Origin: Perognathus longimembris pacificus
Taxonomy: Eukaryota > Chordata > Mammalia > Rodentia > Heteromyidae
Assembly (NCBI RefSeq): GCF_023159225.1
Contig: NC_063167.1
Span: 9,579,734 to 9,643,733 of the forward strand
DNA length: 64,000 nt
Direction: 5' to 3'
Part shown: positions 25,801 to 37,300 of the stretch, piece after piece
How the letters are laid out: every line of letters starts with the position of its first letter
Numbering within the stretch: position 1 is the first letter of the stretch
The notes under the pieces: generated by a model
Told to the model about the DNA's origin: nothing
Databases searched by the model: none
The model's input: only the letters and a program-made list of their open reading frames with translations
Made by a program: the position numbers and the translations under genes

Positions 25801-28335
25801 CTTGATATTTAAGATTTGAGGGAATTATACTCAATTAATTGATGATTAGATTGAAATAAAAAATGTTAGCTAATAGGTACTATAGCCTTCAGTGACTTTG
25901 AGGTCTGCCTGTGTGAATAAAGTTGAAATGTTCTTCCATTTTCTCTTGTAAATTGTTCTAGCAATTTTATGTACAATACACATCACTGTATTTAATTGAT
26001 GCAATTATTTAATTGCCTACTAAGAATCCTGATGTATTTGTTTGTTTTTCCATTTTACTTTTCTCTTCTTTTTCTGTACTTGAACTCAGGATTATGTCCC
26101 TAAGCTTTTTTATTTTTATCCCCTGCCCCCCACCAAGGCTAATACCCCACCACTTGAGTGACAGCTCCATTTCTGGCTTTTTGCTAGTTGATTGGAGATA
26201 AGCGTCTCACAGACTTTCTTGCCTAGCTGGCTTTGAACCTCCACCTTCAGATCTCAGTCTTCTTAGTAGCTAAGATTACAGGTGTCAGTCACCATTGCTC
26301 AGCAGATCTTTTTTGTTGTTGTTCTTAAGCAGTATTGGGGTTTGAACTCAGGACCTGGAGCTTGTGATTGTGAGGCTGGTTTTCTACCACCTGAGCCCAC
26401 ACCCTGTACCCCTTCTGTTTTTTTGTTATTACTATTTATTGTTGTTGTTGTTATTTCTTTTTTTTTTTTTTTTTTTTTTTGGCCAGTCCCGGGCCTTGGA
26501 CTCAGGGCCTGAGCACTGTCCCTGGCTTCTTCCTGCTCAAGGCTCTGCCACTTGAGCCACAGCGCCCCTTCTGGCCGTTTTCTGTATATGTGGTGCTGGG
26601 GAATCGAACCTAGGGCCTCGTGTATCCGAGGCAGGCACTCTTGCCACTAGGCTATATCCCCAGCCCCGTTGTTATTTCTTTTTGAGAAATGATTTTTTTT
26701 TTTTAAAAGAAAAAGGCCTGCACCAGTTGCTCAAGCCTATAATCCTAGCACTCAGAAGGCTAAGATCTGAAGATTGCAGTTTGAAACCATTGCAGTCAGG
26801 AAAGTCTGTGAGACTCTTATCTCTAACAAACTAATTGAGCCATGGCTGAAGTGGTAGAGCAGTAGATGAGCAAAAAAGCGCAGGGGACAGTACCCAGATC
26901 CTGAGTTCAAGCCCAGGACCAGCACACAAATACAAAAGGCCAGCTTGGCCTTGAACTTGTTGTTCTCCTACTCCAGCCTCCAGAAAGCTGAGGTTGTCTG
27001 GCCTTTCTAATCTTTGGATGATACTCTTAAATTACATTTGTCAGGATTTCTGTACAATTAAACATTTCAAGTTAACAAAATTTAGGTTCTGTTAGTGAGG
27101 ACAGTTTCATTTGAAGTAGATTGCTGTTTTCTGAGTGTCCAAAAGGGATATAGTGTGAAAAAATGTTCAAGTTTGATAACACTTTTTCATAAATCTGAAA
27201 TTTAGATTACCTGTTTTTGTTTTTTTTTGTTTTTTGAGGTGGATTTTGCAAATCGGGAAAGTCAGCTGGCATTTTATCACTGCATGGAGAAATCAGGCCA
27301 AGATATCAGAGACTTTTATGAAATGTTAACAGAAAGAAGGTATTGTTAATTAAGTGTGTACTAATTGGTTTCTAGTACTGGCGATCAAACCTGGTACCTT
27401 GTGCATACAAGACTAGCTAGCACTGTACCTTTGAGCTATATACATCCTTAACCCAAGAAGATACAAATTTTAAATTTATCTATAGCTTGATTTTAATATA
27501 ACATAAAATTTAAATGAAATTTTATTTTATTTTTCACTCTGTATTTTCACCTTCAAAAACTTTTTAGTGGGCTGGGAATATGGCTTAGAGGTAGAGTGCT
27601 TGCCTTGCATGCATGAAGGAAGCCCTGGGTTCGATTCCTCAGCACTACATGAACAGAAAAAGCCAGAAGTGGCACTGTGGCTCAAGTGGTAAAGTGTTAG
27701 CCTTGAGCAAAAAGAAGCCAGGATAGTGCTCAGGCCCTGAGTCCAAGCCCCAGGACTGGCAAAAAAAAAACCCAGAAACAAAAACAAAACCTTTTTAGCA
27801 TGTCATATGGAAACACAGGTTTAATTTTGTGAATGTAGTTTTTATGTGGCCTACGAGCATGTTAAGATACTCTGTTTTGATTTCTCACTGAATTCTCCTA
27901 TAGCTTTGAGTTAGTATTTTGTCAGAGTTCGGTTCTATTAATTCCCAGGACAATTCATTCTCCTCTACGTTTTAAAATATATGATTATTCACTATTTGAA
28001 CTGCTCAGGGCCTTACATATGCAGTGCACACCACTTCCAGAATTGCTCTGGGTTTTATGTTTGTGGTACTGACCCCATCCAGAACTGTTCAGGGCCATAC
28101 ATAGGCAATACTGACTGCATTCAGGCTTCACCCGATGTCATTAGCTTATGCCATAATTCTAGCTACTTAGGAAGTTGAAACCCAGAGAAATGATGTTTGA
28201 AGCCAGCTTGGGTAGACTACTTGGAGATTCTATCTCTAAGCAGCAAAATGCTGGGTTGGAGACATGGCTCAGCTGGCAGAGCACCAGCAATGCTCTAAGC
28301 AATCATAAGGCATTGAATTCAAGCTTTAGAATCAG

Positions 28336-28382
<47 letters not shown>

Positions 28383-31300
28383 AACCAACCTATGTCTTAT
28401 AAAAGTTTGACTGTGGTATGCTAGGGGGTAATACTTTTTTTATATTGCTACTTGAAATGCACTCATTTTGTGATGATTTGTCTCTGGCTTTATTTTTTTG
28501 GTTCTTTTATTTATCCCTGTCCAGTGACCTTTAGCTCCTAATATAGGAAGCCAGGAGGGTGTTGGTTAAGACAGTGCCACTACAGGGGCTTGAACTCAAG
28601 GCCTGGGCACGGTCCCTTAGCTTTCTTGCTCAAGGCTGGAGCTCTGTACTTGAGCCACAGATCCCACTTCTGGCTTTTTGCTTGTTAATGGTGGATAAGG
28701 AGTGTTGTGGAGTTTTCTGCCCTGGCTAGTTTTGAATTGTGGTCACACATCTCAGTCTCCTGAGTAGCTAGGATTACAGGTATGAACCACTGTCACTCAG
28801 CTTTCAATTTGTTGATATTTAATTAAATTTTTTTTTTTGCCAGTCCTGGGGCTTGAACTCAGGGCCTTAGCACTGTCCCTGGCTTCCTTTTGCTCAAGGC
28901 TAGCGCTCTACCATGTGAGCCACAGCACCACATCCGGCCTTTTCTGTTTATGTGTTACTGAGGAATCAAACCCAGAGCTTCATGCATGCTGGGCAAGCAC
29001 TCTACCACTAAGCCATATTCCCAGCCCCCTGTTGAAATTTAATTAAAAAAAAATAGATTAGCTGAAGTTTAAGTGCTCAGAGCTACATGGGACTAGGAGC
29101 TCTGTTGGAGAGCTGGTACAGTTTAACAAGTGATTAAATGATGCCGGAGTTGAAGACGTAAGGCTCTCTGATCTCACACATACCACCTAACGCCTAGGTG
29201 TATCTATCTGTCTTTGGCAGAGAGGAACGAAGGGGATCCTATGACTATAACCAGGATCGGACGTATTACGAGAGTATTCGGACTCCAGGCACCTATCCCG
29301 AGGAATCCCGGAGGGACTACCCGGCTCGAGGAAGGGAATTTTATTCAGAGTGGGAAACATACCAAGGAGACTACTATGAGTCCCGCTACTATGATGATCC
29401 TCGAGAATACAGGGATTACAGAAGTGACCCCTATGAACAGGACATTCGGGAATACAGTTACAGGCAAAGAGAACGGGAGAGAGAACGGGAAAGATTTGAC
29501 TCTGAGCGGGACCGAGACCATGAACGGAGGCCTATTGAACGAAGTCAGAGTCCTGTGCACTTGCGACATCCACAGAGTCCTGGAGTGTCACCTTCGCAGT
29601 CAGAGCGGCTGCCGAGTGACTCGGAGAGGAGGCTGTATAGCCGGTCCTCAGAGCGGAGTGGCAGCTGCAGCTCGCTCTCCCCACCACGGTACGAGAAGGT
29701 GGACAAGTCTCGTTTGGAGCGCTATACAAAAAATGAAAAGATAGATAAAGAACGAATTTTTGATCCTGAGAGAATGGAAAGAGAGAGACGCTTAACACGG
29801 AAGGAGAAAATGGAAAAGGACAAACCTGACAAACAGAGACGAAAAGGAAAGGTTCATTCCCCTAGTTCTCAGTCTTCAGAAACTGACCAGGAGAATGAGC
29901 GTGAACCGAGCCCTGAGAAGTCAAGGAGTTCCGGTAAACTGAGCAGAGAGAAGATGGACAAGGAAGGAATGGGGAAGAACCGCCTGGAACTCATGCCTTG
30001 TGTGGTTTTGACTCGAGTGAAGGAGAAAGAGGGGAAGGTCATTGACCACACTCCACTGGAAAAGCTGAAAGCCAGGCTTGATAACGACGCTGCCAAGACT
30101 TCTGTCCTGGACCAGAAAGTCCAGGCTTCCCAGATGGAGCCTGCAAAACCGGACTCCAAAGTGGAGCCTGCTAGAGGAAAAGTGGCCCGGGAGAAGGTGC
30201 TCAGCCACGGGGAGGTCGCAGACAAGGAGGGCAGGCCTAAGCCCCGGAAGCCCCTCAGGCCAGAGCAGGTCCCCGAGGGCCTGAGTGCAGTGGACCTGGA
30301 GAAGCTGGAAGCCAGGAAAAGACGATTCGCAGACGCCAGTGTGAAAGCAGAAAGGCAAAAACCAGACGTGAAGAAAAGTAGTCCTGAGACGGAAGATGCC
30401 CGTGTGCTCCTAAAGAAGCAGTCTGAGCCGTCATCAAGGGATGTCATCCTGCTGCGGGAGGGGGAGTCTGAAAGGAAGCCTGGGCGAAAAGAAATTCTTA
30501 AAAGAGAATCTAAGAAAATCAAACTGGACAGACTTAATACTGCTCCCAGCCCCAAAGACTGTCAGGAGCTGGCTAGTGTCTCTGCTGGGCCTGGCTCAAG
30601 GCCCAGCTCAGACCTGCAAGCAAGACTGGGAGAACCAGGAGGTGAATCTGTGGAAAATCAAGAATCTCAGTCAAAAAAACTCACCCCTTCCAAACCACAG
30701 TTCAAACAGCTACAGCTCTCTGACGATCAGGGACTGGAAAGAGAGGATAGCAGGAAAAACTGTTGCAGTGCTCGTGAAGAAACATCTGAACGCAAACCAG
30801 GCCAAGAGAAACCACATGTGGTAAATACTGAAGAGAAAATTGGCATTGACATTGATCACACACAGAGTTACCGCAAACAAATGGAACAGAGTCGTAGAAA
30901 ACAGCAGATGGAAATGGAGATGGCCAAGTCTGAAAAGTTCGGCAGTCCCAAAAAAGACATCGATGAGTACGAAAAACGCAGCCTTGTCCATGAGGTGGGC
31001 AAACCCCCTCAGGACGTCACCGATGACTCACCCCCCAGCAAAAAGAAAAGGATGGACCATGTTGATTTTGATATCTGCACCAAAAGAGAGAGGAATTACA
31101 GAAGTTCACGCCAAGTCAGTGAGGATTCTGAAAGGACTGGCTGTTCTCCCAGTATCCGCCACAGCTCCTTCCAGGACGACGACGACCCCCTGGGCTCTCC
31201 TCGGCCAACAGCCGTAAAAGGGTCTCCCAAAGTGGATGAAAAAGGTCTCCCTTACTCCTGTGTAACAGTGAGGGAAGAGTCCTTAAAATTTAATCCCTAT

Positions 31301-34300
31301 GATTCCAGCCGGAGAGAACAGATGGCAGACATGGCCAGAATAAAGCTGTCTGTCTTGAATTCTGAAGATGAGCTAAATCGTTGGGACTCTCAAATAAAAC
31401 CAGATGCCAGCAGATTTGATGTGAGCTTCCCAAACAGCATCATCAAGAGAGACAGTCTGCGAAAGAGATGTGTGCGCGATCTGGAGCCGGGGGAGGTGCC
31501 TTCTGATTCCGATGAAGATGGCGAACACAAGTCCCACTCGCCCCGGGCTTCTGCAGTGTATGAGAATTCCCGGTTGTCTTTTTTATTGAGAGACCGAGAA
31601 GACAAATCACGTGACCGGGATGAGAGACTTACTGGTTCTCTAGAAAGGAACAAGTTTTATTCTTTTGCACTGGATAAGACAATCACGCCAGACACGAAAG
31701 CTTTGCTCGAACGAGCTAAATCTCTCTCTTCATCCCGAGAAGAAAACTGGTCTTTTCTTGACTGGGACTCCCGATTTGCTAATTTTCGAAACAACAAAGA
31801 TAAAGAAAAAGTTGACTCTGCTCCGAGGCCCATCCCATCCTGGTACATGAAAAAGAAGAAGATCAGGACTGACTCAGAAGGGAAAATGGACGATAAAAAA
31901 GATGATCATAAGGAAGAGGAGCAGGAAAGACAAGAACTGTTTGCCTCTCGTTTTTTACACAGCTCCATCTTTGAGCAGGATTCCAAGCGGCTGCAGCATC
32001 TGGAGAGGAAGGACGAGGAGGCCGACCTCCCTCCCGGGAGGCCGTACGGGCGGCAGGTGTCCGACGGACCGCACACCGCCAGCGAGGCCGTCCAAGAGCC
32101 GGTTGTTCTCTTCCACAGCAGATTCATGGAGCTCACCAGGATGCAACAGAAAGAAAAAGAAAAAGACCAAAAACCCAAAGAGGCTGAGAAGCAGGACGAG
32201 GCGGAGACCCATCCCAAGACCCCCGAGCCCGCTGTGGAGAGCAGAGAGCCGGAGCTGAAACCGCCGCCGCCCGCCAGGCTTCCCGCCGCAGCCCCCGCCG
32301 CAACTCCAGAAACAGCCCCGGCCGTGCCGGAGAAGCCCGCCGAGCGGGGAGCCGACGCCCCTCCCGCGCCCCCGGAAGAGCAGCCCGCGGAGCCGGCCGC
32401 CGTCCTCGAAGAGGCAAAGCCGGGAGCCGAGCTGGCGCCTGTTTCTGGGGAACCGCTGGAACAAGTAGACGCGGCCCCGCGAGCAGACGGTGGCCACCAG
32501 GCTCCCGTGGCCGCCCTCCTCGTGGAAGATGGCTCGCCCGTGGACCCCCCGCCCTGCGTGGACTCGCAGCCCCCGCCGCCCGCGCCCTCGCTCTCCCAGC
32601 CCGAGGGCAGCGTGGATCCCGAGCCCGAGGGCCCCCAGCCGCCCCCCAGACCGGGGCCCAGGGCCGAGGACGCCGAGGAGCCCAGAGCGGAGAGGCCGGC
32701 CGCGGCCGGGAGCGCGGACCCCGGGGCCGGTCAGAGGGCCGAAGGGGCCCCCGAGGCCCAGCCCCAGGCCCCGGAGGACGCGGGGGCGGATCCGCCCGCC
32801 TCCACGAGAGACCGGAGGCCGAGCAAGAGCAAGCGCGCCAGGACGCCCGCGGAGAAGCCGGTCACCCGGAAGAGCGAGCGCATCGACCGCGAGAAGCTGA
32901 AGCGCTCCACCTCCCCCCGGGGAGAGGCGCAGAAGCTTCTGGAACTGAAGATGGAGGCAGAGAAGATCACGAGGACTTCTTCCAAAAACTCCGCCGGGGA
33001 CTCGGAGCCCCCCGAGCCGAGCCTGCCGGTCGGCCGCACGCGGCGCCGCAATGTCAGGAGCGTGTACGCCACCACCAGCGACCCCGACGGCCGCTCGCCG
33101 GCCAAGGAGCCCGCGGAGCCGCTGCGCGTGACCCGGAAGAGGCTGGAGCGCGAGCTGCAGGAGGCCGCCGCGGCCCCCGCCGCCCCCCGGAGGGGCCGGC
33201 CCCCCAAAACACGCCGGCGGGCCGAAGAGGACGAGGGCGCCGAGCCCAAGGAGCCCGCGGAGCCGCCCAGGCCCGCCGAGGGGTGGCGGTCCCCGCGGGC
33301 CCAGAAAGCCGCCGCCGGCCATCCGGGGAAGAGGGGGAAAGCGGAGCCCAAGGTGGAGGCCGAGCGGGCGGACGCCGCGGCCAAGGAGGGCGGCGCGCGG
33401 GCCAGGGGCGACCGCGAGGAGGCGGGCGGGGACCCCAAGCGCGAGCGGAGGGACGCGCCCCCCGGCAGACACGCGCCCGACGTGGAGGCCGCGGAGAAGA
33501 GGCCGGCCCCCGAAAAAAACGCCAAGTCCAAGCGGGGCCGCTCCCGCACCGCGCGCGGCGCCGCCGACAGGGCGGCGCTCCTGAGGAGCGTGGCCGCGGG
33601 CCTCGCGGGGCGGCCGGGCCCGGCCGGGGACAGGGAGGCCGCCATCGTGGCCGTCTCCCCCGAGAAAAGCGAGAGCCCCCAGAAGGAGAGTCGGTGCCCG
33701 CCCCAGTCGAGAGCCACGCCCGCGGACCCGGACCCGGGAGTCGGGGCGCGAGGAGCTGCCCCCTGCCCCGCGGCTGTCCGCCGAGGTGGCCCAGCTGGCC
33801 AAGCAGATGGAGCTGGAGCGGATGGAGCTGGAGCGGGCCGTGGAGAACATCGCCAAGCTGGCCGACGCGGCGCCCCGGGGCGCGCACAAGGCCGCGGCCA
33901 TGGCGGCTGCGGGGCTGGCCGCCGAGGACCGCGACAAGCCCGCGCCCCAGGCCAGCGAAACCGAGCTGGCCGCCGCCATCGGCTCCATCATCAGCGACAT
34001 CAGTGACTCCCCCGCCGCGCCCCCCTTCCCCGCGGAGTCCCAGACCGACCTGCCACCGCCCGGGGAAGCGGCGGAGCCCGAGCCCCACCAGCCCGTGCCG
34101 GCGCTCGGGGAGGCCGCCTTGCAGCCCCCGGGGCCCGCGGTCGGTGCCCTGACCCCCTCGGCGGGTGCCCGGGAGGCGGGGGGAGATGGCAGCGACACCG
34201 CCCGCCCGCCCCGGCAGGCCCGAGGCGCCCGAGAAGGGGCGGCCACCCTCGCTCGCAAGGACAAGGGCCGCCAGAAGACCACGCGGTCCCGCCGCAGACG

Positions 34301-34320
34301 GAATACGAACAAGAAGGCGA

Positions 34321-34353
<33 letters not shown>

Positions 34354-37300
34354 AGCCCCCGAGCGCCGCCGCCGCCGCGGACGCCGACCCGGCCCCGAGC
34401 CAGAGCCCTGCGGCCGGCGAGGCCGCGCGCCCGGCGCCGGACCCGCCACAGGAAGGGGCGCCGAGCGACAGGTCCCTCCCCGCCCCCGCCCCGGGCTGCG
34501 CCTCCGACCCCAGCCAGACCCCGCCCGCCGAGGGCGTGCCCCAAGACGGCAGCGCCGAGGAAAAGACGCCCCCCAAAGCGCCCGCGCCCCCGGCCCTCCC
34601 CTCCCCACCCCGGCCAGCTCCGGTGGACGACGAAGCCCAGGCCAGGTTCAAGGTGCATTCGATCATTGAGAGTGACCCCGTGACCCCACCCAGCGACTCG
34701 AGCCTCCCCCTGCCCGCACTCCCCTCCGTGACGGCCGCCAGGCTCGCCGCCCCCGGCCCCTCCGGGGCGGCCCCGCACCAGAGCCCCCCCACGAAGCTGG
34801 CGGAGTGGATGCCGAGGCCCGAGGAGCCCCCGCCCCCGTCCACCCCGTCCCCCGCCCTTCCCCCGGACACTAAGGCCTCTGACGTGGACACCAGCTCCAG
34901 CACGCTGCGGAAGATCCTCATGGACCCCAAGTACGTCTCGGCCACCGGCGTCACGGCCACCAGCGTCACCACGGCCATCCCGGAGCCCGTGAGCGCCGCC
35001 CCCGCGCTGCACGCCGCGCCGCCCCCGCCCGCGGAAGCCAAGAAGCCCCCTTCGGAGGACGGCCCCGCGGTGCCCGCCCTGCCCTCCGCCGACACGCAGG
35101 CCTCGCAGCTCCCCGTGACCGCCGACAAGGACAAGGTGGCCCCCGTCATCGCCCCCAAAATCACGTCTGTCATCAGCCGGATGCCGGTCAGCATTGACTT
35201 GGAGAACTCGCAGAAGATCACTTTGGCCAAGCCGGCCCCCCAGACTCTGACGGGCCTGGTGAGCGCCCTGACGGGCCTGGTCAACGTCTCCCTGGTGCCC
35301 GTGAACGCCCTCAAGGGCCCCGTGAAAGGCTCCGTGGCCACGCTGAAGGGGCTGGTGAGCACCCCCGCGGGGCCCGTGAACGTGCTCAAGGGGCCCGTGA
35401 ACGTGCTCACCGGGCCCGTGAACGTGCTCGCCACGCCCGTCACCGCCGCCGCCGTGCCCTCTGGGGGGGTGACGGCCACAACGGGCACGACCACCATGAC
35501 CACCATGACCACCATGACGGGCGCCGCAGCCACGCCGTCCGCCAAAGGCAAGCCGAGGTCGGGCAGCAGCGAGAACAACCGCTTCCACCCCGGGGCCATG
35601 TCCGTGATCGATGACCGGCCCGCAGACACGGGCTCGGGGCCGGGGCTGCGCGTGAACACCTCGGAGGGGGTTGTGCTCCTGAGCTACTCGGGCCAGAAGA
35701 CCGAGGGCCCGCAGAGAATCAGCGCCAAGATCAGCCAGATCCCCCCGGCCAGCGCCATGGACATCGAGTTCCAGCAGTCGGTGTCCAAGTCCCAGGTGAA
35801 GCCCGACCCGGCGCCGCCCTCGCAGCCCGCGCCCAAGGGCCCGCAGGCCCCCTCGGGCTTCGCCAACGTGGCCACGCACTCCACCCTGGTGCTGACCGCG
35901 CAGACCTACAACGCGTCTCCCGTGATCTCGTCGGTGAAGGCCGACCGCCCGGCGCTGGAGAAGCCCGAGCCCATCCACCTGTCGGTGTCCACGCCCGTCA
36001 CGCAGGGCGGCACCGTGAAGGTGCTCACGCAGGGCCTCAACACGTCCCCCGTGCTGGTCCACAACCAGCTGGTCCTCACCCCCAGCATCGTCACGGCCAA
36101 CAAGAAGCTCGCCGACCCCGTCACCCTCAAGATCGAGACCAAGGTCCTCCAGCCGGCCAACCTGGGGCCCACGCTCGGCCCCCCGCACCCCCCGGCGCTG
36201 CCCGGCAAGCTGCCGGACGCGAACCACGTGGCCCCGGGAGCCGGCGCGCCCGCCGAGCGAGCCCTGCCCCACCCGGCGGCCGGCAAGGCGGAGGCGCCCT
36301 CGCCCCGCCCCAGCGGGCCCGCGCCGCCCTTCCCGCGGGCCTGCCACCCCAGCAGCACCGCGTCCACCGCGCTGCCCACCAACGCCACGGTCATGCTGGC
36401 GGCCGGCATCCCCGTGCCGCAGTTCATCTCCAGCCTCCACCCCGAGCAGTCGGTCATCATGCCCCCCCACAGCATCACCCAGACCGTGTCCCTCGGCCAC
36501 CTGTCCCAGGGCGAGGTGAGGATGAGCACGCCCGCCCTGCCCAGCATCACCTACAGCATCCGCCCCGAGGCGCTGCCCCCGCCCCGCGCGCCCCCGCAGC
36601 CCCAGCAGCTCGAGGTGCGCGCCCCGCCCCGGGCCGGCACGCCGCAGCCGGCGCCCGCCCCCGTGCCCGCGCTGGCCTCGCAGCTGCCGCCCGAGGAGGA
36701 GGTGCACTACCTCCCGGTGGCCCGCGCCGCGGCCCCCGTGCAGTCGGAGGTGCTGGTGATGCAGTCCGAGTACCGGCTGCACCCGTACACCGTGCCGCGG
36801 GACGTGAGGATCATGGTGCGCCCGCACGTGACCGCCGTCAGCGAGCCGCCCCGCGCCCCGGACGGCGCGGCCAAGGCGCCGCCCGCCAGCAAGGCCCCCC
36901 AGCCGCCGGCCAAGGAGCCCGCCAAGCCCCCCGACGCCAAGGCCGCCGCCGCCGCGCCCGCGCCCGGCGAGGCCCGCATCCTCACCGTCACCCCCGGCAG
37001 CCAGCTGCAGGGGCTGCCGCTCACGCCGCCCGTGGTGGTGACGCACGGCGTGCAGATCGTGCACTCGAGCGGCGAGCTCTTCCAGGAGTACCGCTACGGC
37101 GACATCCGCACCTACCACGCGCCCGCGCAGCTCTCCCACGCCCCGTTCCCCGTGGCCTCGCCCATCGGCCTGCCCTCCCGCGCCAAGACCCCGGCCCAGG
37201 TGAGCCCGCGTGCCCCCCCCACCCCCCCCAGCACCGAGCCGGAGCTGAACCGCCCAGGCCCCTTGACGGGGTCAGAGGGCGGGCGGGCCCGGCTGCGGCT

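Larger units (their letters stand above)
25274..27238 (+). other. SPEN: SPEN intron 9
   Basis: It contains an ID monomer at 25343-25420, an older - SINE at 26065-26305, a further - ID-like piece at 26325-26410, one dimeric SINE (listed), and an older + SINE at 26715-26935 with a partial B1 after it. 25500-26010 and 27010-27200 look unique. Confidence 0.75.
27340..29220 (+). other. SPEN: SPEN intron 10
   Basis: It holds two dimeric SINEs (listed), a 42-bp trimeric tandem repeat at 27999-28124, an old + SINE at 28135-28330 ending in a GA microsatellite, and an older - SINE at 28580-28805. 28390-28560 and 29040-29210 are unique. Confidence 0.75.

Noticed and set aside
27981..28178. Secreted-like NCSGPY repeat peptide
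   Set aside because: The open frame is due to the 42-bp trimer in an intron. No signal peptide, promoter or splice context.
33725..33745. Programmed ribosomal frameshift in SPEN
   Set aside because: No slippery heptamer or frameshift precedent for SPEN; orthologues have one continuous frame. A sequence error or allele-specific indel is simpler.
31955..35659. 1,234-codon open frame on the - strand across SPEN exon 11
   Set aside because: It mirrors GC-rich coding sequence of SPEN: few stops arise when the sense strand is Pro/Ala/Glu-rich. There is no recognisable domain, no conserved antisense gene is known here, and it ends with the composition block.
33054..37139. 1,361-codon open frame on the - strand
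   Set aside because: Same reason: an antisense shadow of GC-rich SPEN, with Gly/Arg/Ala/His low-complexity content and no domain.
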